This document shows positions 1 to 6,394 of a DNA stretch of 12,457 nucleotides, piece by piece. Source of the DNA: Firmicutes bacterium CAG:24053_14 (GTDB taxonomy: Bacteria; Bacillota; Clostridia; Oscillospirales; Oscillospiraceae). The stretch spans positions 26,235 through 38,691 of the forward strand of contig MNSZ01000051.1 in NCBI GenBank assembly GCA_001916715.1, given 5' to 3'. The translations under genes were made by a program, and so were the position numbers. The notes under the pieces are model-generated. The model worked only from the letters and a program-made list of their open reading frames with translations, did no database searches and was not told where the DNA came from. Every line of letters starts with the position of its first letter. Position 1 is the first letter of the stretch.

Positions 1-506
1 CTTTTGTCCATATCGCGGAAGAACGGATATATGACGAAAACCAGGATAGTTCCGACGATGAGCGAGACGCCGACATCCAGCGGAGTATGAACTCCGACGT
101 ACATACGGGAAAATGCCGTGAGCGCAATGAGAAGGATAAAAACGATCCTCAGCGCGGTGTTTTTAAAAAACCTCGCCGGTGAGCCGAAAACGGCAAAGGC
201 ATTCTGCGTGTGGCCGCTGGGGAAGGAATAGCCCGTAGCCTCGGCGCGTGCGCTTTCGACTATCGTGAAGTTCGGATCCTTGACCCACGGGCGCGGAATG
301 CGGAACCACAGCTTCAGAAACTGATTGATGATCGTTCCGGCAAAGCCGACTGTCATCATGTAGTAGCCGCAGCTTTTGTTAAGGCACCAAAAAACGACGA
401 TGGCAGCCACGATAAACACAGCCTCGCCTCCGAGATTTGTGACAAGTCCCATGAGCTTGTCGAGAAAAGGAGTACGTATGCTTTCAAGTGCGTAGAGCAG
501 TTCCAT
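1..506 (-). CDS. PAP2-family membrane phosphatase (C-terminus cut by window edge)
   Basis: The reverse strand encodes at least 168 residues with no stop before the window edge. All three PAP2 phosphatase signatures are present: K-x6-RP at residues 65-73 (KLWFRIPRP), PSGH at 96-99, and SR-x5-H-x3-D at 133-144 (SRMYVGVHTPLD). These hold the catalytic histidines and the phosphate-binding Lys and Arg. Hydrophobic stretches near 28-42, 50-62, 119-132 and 145-160 fit an integral membrane enzyme of the undecaprenyl-pyrophosphate or lipid-phosphate phosphatase type; the exact substrate cannot be read. The ATG at 506 is preceded by a GAGGTG ribosome site. The start lies inside the end of the upstream alcohol dehydrogenase gene (23-base overlap), so the two are probably translationally coupled. 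What lies downstream is outside the window. Confidence 0.93.
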   Translation of the reverse strand, partial: MELLYALESIRTPFLDKLMGLVTNLGGEAVFIVAAIVVFWCLNKSCGYYMMTVGFAGTIINQFLKLWFRIPRPWVKDPNFTIVESARAEATGYSFPSGHTQNAFAVFGSPARFFKNTALRIVFILLIALTAFSRMYVGVHTPLDVGVSLIVGTILVFVIYPFFRDMDK

Positions 507-1725
507 GTGTCACCTCGATATTATACTTTATGCGGTGGATGACCTTGGTGAAGCGCTTCTCGTTGTAGATAACGGGGACGGGGTAGACGGGGTTAGCCTC
601 TTCCATTGCCCACCGGCACATCTGGTGAATATCCTCTTCCTTTATAAAGTCAAAGCCGGAGGGGATGTTCATGCGCTTGTTCATTGCGCGTATCTCGGCG
701 ATGAAGGCCTTGGCTTTTTCCTCGTCGCTGCCGGTTGTTTTAACGCCGGTAAGCTCGGCAAGATGCGCAAGCTTTGCGTAAACCGCCTCGCCGTAGTCCT
801 CAAGGACGATGGGAAGAATGACGGCGTTTGCAAGGCCGTGCGGCGTATTGTACAGGCCGCCGAGCGTGTGCGCAATTGCGTGGACGTTGCCGACACCGGC
901 ACGGGTGAAGGCAAAGCCGGCCTTGAACGCGGCCGTGAGCATCTGCTGACGTGCTTCCATGTCGTTTCCGTCATTGTAAGCGCGCTCGAGATACTTGAAT
1001 ATCGCAACCGTTGCCTCCTCGGCAAGACGGATGGATTCCTTTGTGTTGTATGTCCAGCAGACATAGGCCTCAACTGCGTGGGTCAAAGCGTCCATACCCG
1101 TTGTGGAGGTCGTTTTCTGCGGAAGATCGCGCGTAAGCTCAGGGTCGAGTATCGCGTACTTGGGAACAAGGCACAGATCCATTATCGCATACTTGTGATG
1201 TGTTTCGGGGTCCGTGATGACTGCGGCTATCGTAGTCTCGGAGCCTGTGCCGGCAGTCGTGGGAACGGCGACGAAGGTCGGGATCTTGTGGCGGACCTTC
1301 AGCAGTCCTGCCATTTTGTTCACAGGAGTGTTAGAATGCACGACTCTTGCCGCGGCACCCTTGGCCGCGTCCATCGGAGAACCGCCGCCGATTGCAAGGA
1401 AGCCCTCGCATCCGGTCTCAAGGTATTTTTTCTGAATTTCATTCACGACGGTCACTGTCGGGTTTGCGGAAACCTCGGAGTAATGCTCGTATGCGATGCC
1501 GGCCTTGTCCAGAGCGGCCTTCGCAATGGGGGCTATCGTCTTGCCGACGGTGCGGCCCGTGACGATCATGACCTTCTTGACGTGATTTTTCTTGAAAAGC
1601 TTGGGAGCCTTGCTCAGCGCGCCCTCGCCCTCAACGGTGATGGGCTTGCGCCAGTAGAGGCAGCGGGCGGCAACGTTGAAAACGGCCTGGAACGAGCGGT
1701 AATATGCGTTTTTTATGGCATCCAT
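484..1725 (-). CDS. Iron-containing alcohol dehydrogenase
   Basis: This 413-residue protein belongs to the group III iron-dependent alcohol dehydrogenases, cytosolic NAD(P)-linked oxidoreductases that interconvert alcohols and aldehydes or ketones. The nucleotide-binding GGGSPMD is at residues 113-119 and TTAGTGSE at 156-163. The metal ligands match the family: Asp212 and His216 (TGMDALTHAVEAYV), His282 and His296 (VHAIAHTLGG, YNTPHG), with the same 14-residue spacing between the two histidines as in lactaldehyde reductase FucO. Length is normal to slightly long; the last dozen residues overlap the next gene. The ATG at 1725 follows a strong AGGGGGGA ribosome site, and a clear promoter lies just upstream. 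Substrate cannot be inferred; butanol or lactaldehyde-type activities are possible. A 408-codon open frame on the opposite strand mirrors this gene and is not credible. Confidence 0.95.
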   Translation of the reverse strand: MDAIKNAYYRSFQAVFNVAARCLYWRKPITVEGEGALSKAPKLFKKNHVKKVMIVTGRTVGKTIAPIAKAALDKAGIAYEHYSEVSANPTVTVVNEIQKKYLETGCEGFLAIGGGSPMDAAKGAAARVVHSNTPVNKMAGLLKVRHKIPTFVAVPTTAGTGSETTIAAVITDPETHHKYAIMDLCLVPKYAILDPELTRDLPQKTTSTTGMDALTHAVEAYVCWTYNTKESIRLAEEATVAIFKYLERAYNDGNDMEARQQMLTAAFKAGFAFTRAGVGNVHAIAHTLGGLYNTPHGLANAVILPIVLEDYGEAVYAKLAHLAELTGVKTTGSDEEKAKAFIAEIRAMNKRMNIPSGFDFIKEEDIHQMCRWAMEEANPVYPVPVIYNEKRFTKVIHRIKYNIEVTHGTALRT

Positions 1726-1755
1726 ATGTAATTCCCCCCTACATTTAGATACTTT

Positions 1756-1784
1756 ATTTTAATATAGATACAGTGTTTAGTCAA
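1756..1784 (-). promoter_or_regulatory. Sigma-A promoter for the iron alcohol dehydrogenase operon
   Basis: Read on the reverse strand, TTGACT (1784-1779) and TAAAAT (1761-1756) are separated by exactly 17 bases. Each differs from consensus at one position. The -10 box lies 30 bases upstream of the dehydrogenase ATG, leaving a short leader with the ribosome site. Confidence 0.75.
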
Positions 1785-1797
1785 GCAAAATACGGAG

Positions 1798-1826
1798 TTG
1801 ACAAATATCGAATATCGATATATAAT
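1798..1826 (+). promoter_or_regulatory. Perfect-consensus sigma-A promoter of the PadR-DUF2812 operon
   Basis: TTGACA at 1798-1803 and TATAAT at 1821-1826 are both exact consensus with a 17-base spacer. Such a strong promoter normally needs a repressor to hold it down, which fits the repressor gene immediately downstream and the palindromes that overlap the spacer and -10 box. Confidence 0.85.
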
Positions 1827-1850
1827 ACAGTAAACATCGATAATCGATAT
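1805..1850. promoter_or_regulatory. Probable PadR operator: repeated ATCGAT palindromes over the promoter
   Basis: ATATCGA occurs at 1805-1811 and again at 1812-1818. The second copy forms the 10-base palindrome ATATCGATAT (1812-1821), which runs into the -10 box. Two further ATCGAT palindromes sit at 1836-1841 and 1843-1848, just after the expected transcription start. Thus four copies of the same half-site cover the spacer, -10 box and leader. The arrangement suggests self-repression by the PadR protein; the binding itself is inferred. Confidence 0.65.
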
Positions 1851-1864
1851 ATGGAGGTGAGCCG

Positions 1865-2182
1865 ATGGCGAGAAAAAAGTTTTCAACGCTGACAGAGCCG
1901 ATGTTTTATCTATTAATGTCGCTGCGCGGCGGCAAAAAGTGCGGCATCGACATAAGCGAATATATCTCCCGCCGCAGCTCGGAGCGCGTTAAGCTCGGAC
2001 CCGGCACGCTGTATGCGCTGCTTTCGGAGTTTGAGCAGGAGGGACTTATAAAATATGTCGGCGTTGACGGAAAGCGCAAGCTCTATGAGCTGACGCCGAC
2101 AGGGGAGAAGGCATATAATGATGAGCTTATGCGGCTGAGGCAATGCCTTGCCGACGCGAAGGAGGCGGAGAATGATGAGTAA
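1865..2182 (+). CDS. PadR-family transcriptional repressor
   Basis: This 105-residue protein is a small PadR-type winged-helix DNA-binding protein. The N-terminal half has the family pattern: a first helix (TLTEPMFYLLMSL), a GIDISEYI helix, and the recognition segment LGPGTLYALLSEFEQEGLIK (about residues 45-64). The wing follows at about residues 65-78, where KRKLYELTPTGEKAY carries the conserved Y-x-LT-x-x-G motif. A short C-terminal helix probably serves dimerisation. The ATG is preceded by GGAGG at 1853-1857 with a 7-base gap. It overlaps the downstream DUF2812 gene by 11 bases, a widespread pairing in Clostridia. It probably represses its own operon through the ATCGAT sites upstream, and may be relieved by a drug or envelope signal; that last point is a family-level guess. 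Confidence 0.92.
   Translation: MARKKFSTLTEPMFYLLMSLRGGKKCGIDISEYISRRSSERVKLGPGTLYALLSEFEQEGLIKYVGVDGKRKLYELTPTGEKAYNDELMRLRQCLADAKEAENDE
2159..2165 (+). promoter_or_regulatory. Ribosome binding site that fixes the DUF2812 start
   Basis: AAGGAGG lies 6 bases before the ATG at 2172 and 9 before a second ATG at 2175. It rules out an in-frame upstream ATG at 2148, which has no ribosome site and would add an unconvincing Arg-rich leader. Confidence 0.75.
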
Positions 2183-3401
2183 ATTTGTAAAACGTGTAAT
2201 ACCGTTTGAATCGTGCGATATCCCGGCGATACAGAGCTGGCTTGAGGATATGGCCGAAAAAGGACTGTTTTTCAAGGAATGCGGTGTGTTTTTTGCGAAG
2301 TTTGAAAAAGGCGAGCCTAAGGATATGCGTTACAGACTCGATTTCTGCGATGTCGTTGCATGCGATATCCCGGAAGAGAAAAAGGAGCTGTATGAACGGT
2401 CGGGCTGGAACGTTGTAGGAGACTTCAAAAACGACTGCGTTGTCATCTGCACGGAAAACCCCGACGCGCCGGAGATATACACAGACTGCGAGCTGCTGGT
2501 TAAGCCTTTAAAGAACATAATGTTAAAGTACAGAATATATGTTGCGGCGCTGTGTGTTATGCTGCTGACGGCGCTTGTGCACTGCGGCCTGCCGGATTCT
2601 GTCGGCGTGATACGTTTTCTCTGCAACATCACAACACCGTATCTTGCTGCGGCGCTCGTTCTTATCGTGTTGCTTGCTGCCGAGATCATATTCGGCGCAG
2701 CACGGCTGATCAAACTGAAAGCAATAGCAAAACGCATTAAAAACGGTGCGGATATACCAAACGGAGAGAAAGGCGGTTTTAGCCGCGCAGTCGGCAAGGT
2801 GCTCATTCCTCTGGCAATACCGATCACCGTGGCATGGGCGGCGTTTATGCTGCTGCCTGACAGTGCGGCCGATTCGGATGCGGAGATCACGGACTTCTCG
2901 GCTCTGCCGTTTCCGACATGCGAGGATCTCGGCTGGAAATGCGATGAACAGCGCTCGTCGGCTTATGGTAGCGATAGTGTAGATTCGCCGATAGTAAACA
3001 AAAGATACTTTCTTGGCCAAAACGGAGATGTCAACTTCCAAACCGAGTATGTCGATATGAACAGCGAGCATGCAGCCAAGCTGCTGAGTGAAGATAAGAT
3101 CGAGCGGCTTAAACAATACGATGAGGCTTCGTATAACACGGCAATGCAGCGCAGATATGAGCTTGAGCGCGACGGATACGAGATAAATGACGCGCCCGAA
3201 GAGCGCATGCTATATGAATACGACGCCGACGGCGCACATGTGTTCTATTTAAGAGCCGACCACAGAGGCATGGACTTCCACAGGCAGTATATTATTGTGC
3301 GGTATAAAAGCATATATATTGAAGTCAGCTGCGAGAGCACGGACAGATACTTGGGCGATCTCATACCCGAGTATATCGACTTTCTAAAAAGTGCAAAATA
3401 G
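2172..3401 (+). CDS. DUF2812 domain membrane protein, PadR partner
   Basis: The start is taken at the ATG of 2172 (409 residues); 2175 is equally possible. Residues 1-105 match the DUF2812 pattern, including FVKRVIPFES, WLEDMAEKGLFFKE, F-x-FEKGEPKDMRYRLD and ELYERSGWNVVGDF. Three hydrophobic segments follow, near 122-140, 155-178 and 208-229, and then a soluble acidic C-terminal region of about 180 residues that is probably outside the cell. That tail contains FPTCEDLGWKCDEQ and ends YLGDLIPEYIDFLKSAK; I do not recognise a named domain in it. DUF2812 proteins are almost always encoded next to PadR regulators, as here with an 11-base overlap, but their biochemical role is unknown. A role in envelope stress or as a ligand-responsive partner of the repressor is speculative. 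Confidence 0.88.
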   Translation: MMSKFVKRVIPFESCDIPAIQSWLEDMAEKGLFFKECGVFFAKFEKGEPKDMRYRLDFCDVVACDIPEEKKELYERSGWNVVGDFKNDCVVICTENPDAPEIYTDCELLVKPLKNIMLKYRIYVAALCVMLLTALVHCGLPDSVGVIRFLCNITTPYLAAALVLIVLLAAEIIFGAARLIKLKAIAKRIKNGADIPNGEKGGFSRAVGKVLIPLAIPITVAWAAFMLLPDSAADSDAEITDFSALPFPTCEDLGWKCDEQRSSAYGSDSVDSPIVNKRYFLGQNGDVNFQTEYVDMNSEHAAKLLSEDKIERLKQYDEASYNTAMQRRYELERDGYEINDAPEERMLYEYDADGAHVFYLRADHRGMDFHRQYIIVRYKSIYIEVSCESTDRYLGDLIPEYIDFLKSAK

Positions 3402-3410
3402 ACAAAGCAG

Positions 3411-3437
3411 GGAGCTCACAGCCTGAGCTCCTGTTTT
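3411..3437 (+). terminator. Intrinsic terminator after the PadR-DUF2812 operon
   Basis: GGAGCTCA (3411-3418) pairs perfectly with TGAGCTCC (3424-3431) around a 5-base loop, beginning 9 bases after the DUF2812 stop. The following T-run is short (TGTTTT, then GATTT), so termination may be incomplete. Confidence 0.7.
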
Positions 3438-3457
3438 GATTTCGGTATTATTCACGA

Positions 3458-3485
3458 TTGACTTTTGCTTATATTGCTTTAAAAT
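3458..3485 (+). promoter_or_regulatory. Candidate promoter for phosphofructokinase
   Basis: TTGACT (3458-3463) and TAAAAT (3480-3485) are spaced by 16 bases in an AT-rich gap, 38 bases upstream of the start codon. Placement after a terminator supports an independent transcript. Confidence 0.6.
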
Positions 3486-3511
3486 ATTATTGTAAGAACT
3501 TATGACTAAAA

Positions 3512-3516
3512 GAGGG
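3512..3516 (+). promoter_or_regulatory. Ribosome site selecting a TTG start
   Basis: GAGGG at 3512-3516 sits 7 bases ahead of the TTG at 3524. The only nearby ATG (3502) is in another frame, and the encoded MKKITRVALITSGGD begins exactly where phosphofructokinases normally begin, so TTG is the likely start. Confidence 0.75.
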
Positions 3517-3523
3517 ATCAAAT

Positions 3524-4609
3524 TTGAAGAAGATAACCAGAGTTGCCCTTATAACCTCCGGCGGCGACTGTCAGGGACTAAACGCGGCCATGCGCGGCAT
3601 CGGCAAGGCTCTGCACAATAAAGTCGAAAATCTTGAGATATTCGGCATGTATGACGGCTACCGCGGACTTGTTGACGGCGACTATAAATTTATGGAGCCG
3701 AAGGATTTCGCAGGCATACTCACTCAGGGCGGAACCATTCTCGGCACCTCGCGCCAGCGCTATATCCCGGGAAAGGACATCGTTGACGAAAACGGAAACA
3801 GCCTAATCCCGGCTATGAAGGATACCTATAACAGGCTCAATCTCGACTGCCTTGTTATCATGGGCGGCAACGGCACGCAGAAAAGCGCAAAGCTCCTTAT
3901 GGATGCCGGCATGAACGTCGTGACCCTGCCCAAGACCATTGATAACGATATCTGGGGCACGGATACGACGTTCGGCTTCCAGAGCGCCGTCGATGTTGCA
4001 ACTAATGTCATTGACTACATCCATTCCACCGCTTCATCGCACAGCCGCGTGTTCGTCGTTGAGCTTATGGGCCGCGACGCAGGCTGGCTTACGCTGCACG
4101 CAGGCATCGGCTCGGGCGCGGATATAATCCTCATACCCGAGATACCGTATGATATAAACGCAATTTTGAAGGCAGTCGATCACCGCCGCCGCCACGGCAG
4201 AAGCTTTTCCATCCTCGCCGTTGCCGAGGGCGCAAAGAGCATCCACGATCAGATACTCACCGAAGAGGAAAGCCGCAGACGCCGCGAGCAGTCCAAGCAC
4301 TCGACCATATCCTACGAGATCGCGGCTCAGATTGAAGCAGAGCTCGGACAGGAGGCGCGTGTCACCGTTCCCGGCCACTATCAGCGCGGCGGCCCTCCGT
4401 GCCCGTATGACCGCGTCCTGGCTACGCAATTCGGCACCGCTGCCGCCGACCTCATCGTCAACAAGCAGTACGGACGAATGGTCGCCATCCAGAACGGACA
4501 CATTGTGTCCATTCCGCTTGAGGAGGCCGCGAGCAAGACAAAATTCCTGCCCACCGACCATCCGCTAATACAGGTCGCGCGCGACATCGGAATTTGCTTC
4601 GGCGACTGA
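3524..4609 (+). CDS. 6-phosphofructokinase (PKTIDND type)
   Basis: This 361-residue cytosolic enzyme phosphorylates fructose 6-phosphate to the 1,6-bisphosphate in glycolysis. Visible motifs are GGDCQGLNA (13-21), GGNGT (114-118), PKTIDND (136-142, catalytic Asp140), MGRDAGW (182-188), PEIPYD for sugar binding, and GHYQRGGPPCPYDR (284-297) with the fructose 6-phosphate-binding His285 and Arg288. Lys137, in place of the Gly of classical bacterial ATP enzymes, marks the PPi-dependent or mixed group. In contrast Gly117, where strict PPi enzymes carry Asp, points to ATP. The donor is therefore left open, with ATP somewhat favoured. Asn116 replaces the usual Mg-associated Asp (Asp103 of the E. coli enzyme), and Gln17 replaces the usual Pro. 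Both may be normal for a clostridial subfamily. The gene is monocistronic, with its own promoter and a strong terminator. Confidence 0.93.
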   Translation: MKKITRVALITSGGDCQGLNAAMRGIGKALHNKVENLEIFGMYDGYRGLVDGDYKFMEPKDFAGILTQGGTILGTSRQRYIPGKDIVDENGNSLIPAMKDTYNRLNLDCLVIMGGNGTQKSAKLLMDAGMNVVTLPKTIDNDIWGTDTTFGFQSAVDVATNVIDYIHSTASSHSRVFVVELMGRDAGWLTLHAGIGSGADIILIPEIPYDINAILKAVDHRRRHGRSFSILAVAEGAKSIHDQILTEEESRRRREQSKHSTISYEIAAQIEAELGQEARVTVPGHYQRGGPPCPYDRVLATQFGTAAADLIVNKQYGRMVAIQNGHIVSIPLEEAASKTKFLPTDHPLIQVARDIGICFGD

Positions 4610-4616
4610 TAACGCT

Positions 4617-4645
4617 AAAAAAACCGCCCATCGGGCGGTTTTTTT
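4617..4645. terminator. Bidirectional intrinsic terminator between converging genes
   Basis: ACCGCCC pairs with GGGCGGT around the loop ATC, flanked by seven A on the left and seven T on the right, giving up to 13 paired bases. It lies 7 bases after the phosphofructokinase stop and 16 bases beyond the stop of the converging SDR gene, so it can end both transcripts. Confidence 0.92.
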
Positions 4646-4661
4646 CATATCTATAACTGAT

Positions 4662-5435
4662 TTAGTATTTAAACGGCTTTTTCTGCTGCTTGCACCAGGT
4701 TTTCAGAACAAAACGCGTCGGCAGGAGCTTAACGCCGAGAACCTGCAATCTCTCCGGCAGACCGAGGATAGAAACCGGTTTGTTGCGGTGCATGTCCTTC
4801 ACGGCCTTTTCTATAACTTCCTTCGGGCCGTAGTAACGGTTAAAATAGCTGACGGTGTTGTCGTGTATCGCGTGGCTGAAAAACTCTGTTTTTATCCAGC
4901 CGGGGCAGACCGCCATGACGCGGATATTGCGCTCGGCAAGCTCAACGCGCAGCGCCTTTGAAAAGCTCAGAACATATGCTTTCGACGCACCGTAAACGTT
5001 AATATACGGAACAGGCTGGAACGACGACATCGAGCCCATGTTGTATATCTGCGCACCGTTCGGCATGTATGGAAGCGTGATGTAGGTCATCTCCGTCAGC
5101 GCGCGGTCATTGAGGTCTATTATCTCAAGCTGCTTTTCCATATCCATCTCGGTGTAGGTTCCGAAAAGACCGAAGCCGGCCGCGTTTACGAGGACTCTTA
5201 CCTCGGGCTTTTCGATATCGAGCAGCGCCTTGAACTGGCTGAGGCTGTTGCGGTCGAGAAGATCGAGGACTACGGGGCGTATCTTTGCCCTGACCTGCGG
5301 CTGAAGCTCAAGCAGCCTGTCCTCGCGCCGGGCAATGACCCACAGCTCGTCAAGCTCAATATCCTTATCTATTGCGTAAACAAATTCTCTGCCCATGCCG
5401 GAGGAGGCTCCGGTGATGACTGCTATTGTTTTCAT
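4662..5435 (-). CDS. Short-chain dehydrogenase/reductase (SDR)
   Basis: This 257-residue protein is a classical SDR with a Rossmann fold. The cofactor loop is TGASSGMG (8-15), NAAG is at 84-87, and the catalytic set is Ser135 (NMGSMSS), Tyr148 and Lys152 (YGASK), followed by PGWIKTEF (178-185), the usual PG-x-x-x-T region. An Arg-Arg pair (ARREDR, 35-40) at the end of the second strand suggests a preference for NADP(H), which is an inference. The last 40 residues are basic and hydrophobic (PERLQVLGVKLLPTRFVLKTW), like SDR members that touch membranes or lipid substrates. The start is supported by an AGGGAG ribosome site. It follows the TetR gene in the same direction with a hairpin between, so it may be under that regulator. 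The substrate is unknown. Confidence 0.9.
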   Translation of the reverse strand: MKTIAVITGASSGMGREFVYAIDKDIELDELWVIARREDRLLELQPQVRAKIRPVVLDLLDRNSLSQFKALLDIEKPEVRVLVNAAGFGLFGTYTEMDMEKQLEIIDLNDRALTEMTYITLPYMPNGAQIYNMGSMSSFQPVPYINVYGASKAYVLSFSKALRVELAERNIRVMAVCPGWIKTEFFSHAIHDNTVSYFNRYYGPKEVIEKAVKDMHRNKPVSILGLPERLQVLGVKLLPTRFVLKTWCKQQKKPFKY

Positions 5436-5455
5436 AACTGACTCCCTTCGTGATT

Positions 5456-5481
5456 AAAGGCACAGTTTTAGCTGTGCCTTT
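5456..5481 (-). terminator. Hairpin between the TetR gene and the SDR gene
   Basis: Read on the reverse strand, AAAGGCACAG pairs perfectly with CTGTGCCTTT (10 pairs) around a 6-base loop, starting 6 bases after the TetR stop. The T-run after it is only three bases followed by AAT. It may be a weak terminator or an attenuator that lowers SDR expression relative to the regulator. No separate SDR promoter was found in the 51-base gap. Confidence 0.6.
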
Positions 5482-5486
5482 TGCTG

Positions 5487-6065
5487 TTATTCCTTGACTT
5501 CGAATGCTTTAAGGCCGTTGACGAGGATGTTGCACAAGGCTTTTGCCAGAACCTCGGCCGTAACGTCAAAATCCTCAAGTATCCACAGATTGTATGCGTG
5601 CATGACACCGCCGGAGATAAAGCGCGCGTATATTGTTGCAGCCTCCTCGCCGCCCCAGCGCTCAACAAGCTCCTTGTCCGAAAGAATATACTTCGTGAGC
5701 CATGTCTTCAGGTTAATGCCGAGATCATAGACGTTTACGAACTTAAAAAGTCTCTTTGCCGGGTCTCGGCTTGCAATCATCATATCCGCGGCCATAAGCA
5801 TGATCGGATACGGATCTTTTTCAAGCTCACTGGCTGTGTAATCTCCGAAAAGATAGTCGGCATGCTCAAAAAGATCATTGATAAGCTGCTGGCGCACATC
5901 CTCCAGATTTGAAAAATGTGCATAGAAAGTGCCGCGGCTGACATTGGCGCGCTTTAGCAGCTCATTAACGGTGATCTGCTTGAAGTCTTTCTCGTACATT
6001 ATGTCCAACAGGGCATCTTTTATCGCCTTCTTGGACTTCTCGACCATTCGATTGTTTGTGCTCAT
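5487..6065 (-). CDS. TetR/AcrR-family transcriptional regulator
   Basis: This 192-residue protein has a typical TetR N-terminal DNA-binding domain: helix 1 (KKAIKDALLDIMYEKDF), then the helix-turn-helix ITVNELLKRANVSRGTFYAHF (about 31-51) with the conserved S-R-GTFY-x-HF end. The remaining 140 residues are helical and form the ligand and dimer domain, containing FVNVYDLG and an RFISGGVMHAYNLWI helix. The latter resembles the C-terminal domain of DhaS-like regulators (TetR_C_8 type), an assignment from memory rather than a search. The ATG at 6065 has a GGGGTGG ribosome-like site upstream. It is divergent from the acyl-CoA ligase operon across a long AT-rich gap and precedes an SDR gene, so control of both sides is plausible. 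The inducer is unknown; an acyl-CoA or fatty acid would fit the targets. Confidence 0.9.
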   Translation of the reverse strand: MSTNNRMVEKSKKAIKDALLDIMYEKDFKQITVNELLKRANVSRGTFYAHFSNLEDVRQQLINDLFEHADYLFGDYTASELEKDPYPIMLMAADMMIASRDPAKRLFKFVNVYDLGINLKTWLTKYILSDKELVERWGGEEAATIYARFISGGVMHAYNLWILEDFDVTAEVLAKALCNILVNGLKAFEVKE

Positions 6066-6308
6066 AAATAATTTCCACCCCTGAAAATCGTTTATTTGTT
6101 CAATATTATATTGATGGTCTAATTGTAACCGAAGAGTACAATAATTTCAATAGCTAAAGCGAAAAATGTTTAAAAATATATTTTAACATAATATCGTATA
6201 GCTATATACAAAATACCGAAAATTGTACAAACTGCAAAAGAGAAACGGAGTAAATTTGTTAAAACGTACAAAATTGAACTTATTGGTTAGAAAAGTATAA
6301 AAATTTGA

Positions 6309-6337
6309 TTGACAAAATGGCGAGATAAGTTTATTGT
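6309..6337 (+). promoter_or_regulatory. Candidate promoter of the ligase-SGNH operon
   Basis: A perfect TTGACA (6309-6314) is followed after 17 bases by TATTGT (6332-6337), which matches the -10 consensus at four of six positions. It lies about 57 bases upstream of the ligase ATG and inside the first copy of a tandem repeat. Confidence 0.6.
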
Positions 6338-6364
6338 TAGACAAAACAAAGCGAAAAGTTTATT
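6311..6364 (+). repeat. Imperfect tandem repeat over the ligase promoter
   Basis: Two 25-base copies (6311-6335 and 6340-6364) start 29 bases apart. Both begin GACAAAA and end AAGTTTATT, with 19 of 25 positions identical in an ungapped alignment. A related TTATTGGTTAGA at 6280-6291 echoes TTATTGTTAGAC at 6331-6342. The first copy spans the promoter spacer, so the repeats may bind a regulator. Confidence 0.5.
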
Positions 6365-6394
6365 TTGATTTGCATAATGTGAGGAGGAAGGACA

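Larger units (their letters stand above)
6066..6394. promoter_or_regulatory. Divergent AT-rich regulatory region between TetR and ligase genes
   Basis: This 329-base gap holds no credible gene. On the minus strand a perfect TATAAT (6110-6105) could serve the TetR gene, though no good -35 box matches it. GTACAA occurs three times (6136-6141, 6225-6230, 6266-6271); the middle copy is part of the palindrome TTGTACAA (6223-6230). These are candidate operator elements for the TetR protein, but none is a clear long inverted repeat. Confidence 0.5.

Noticed and set aside
210..542. A 110-codon plus-strand open frame opposite the PAP2 gene
   Set aside because: The opposite strand carries all three PAP2 signatures with a good start and ribosome site; this frame has neither.
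505..1731. A 408-codon open frame on the plus strand opposite the iron alcohol dehydrogenase
   Set aside because: It exactly mirrors a gene with complete metal and cofactor motifs. Its translation is rich in Cys, Gly and Arg with no recognisable domain, as expected for an antisense shadow in GC-rich codons.
2148..2171. An upstream ATG extending the DUF2812 protein by eight residues
   Set aside because: It lacks a ribosome site and would add MPTRRRRR, while AAGGAGG is correctly spaced for the ATG at 2172 or 2175.
6066..6394. Possible riboswitch or small RNA in the long divergent gap
   Set aside because: The region is very AT-rich with no strong stems and no terminator-like hairpin before the ligase gene; promoter and operator content explains it adequately.
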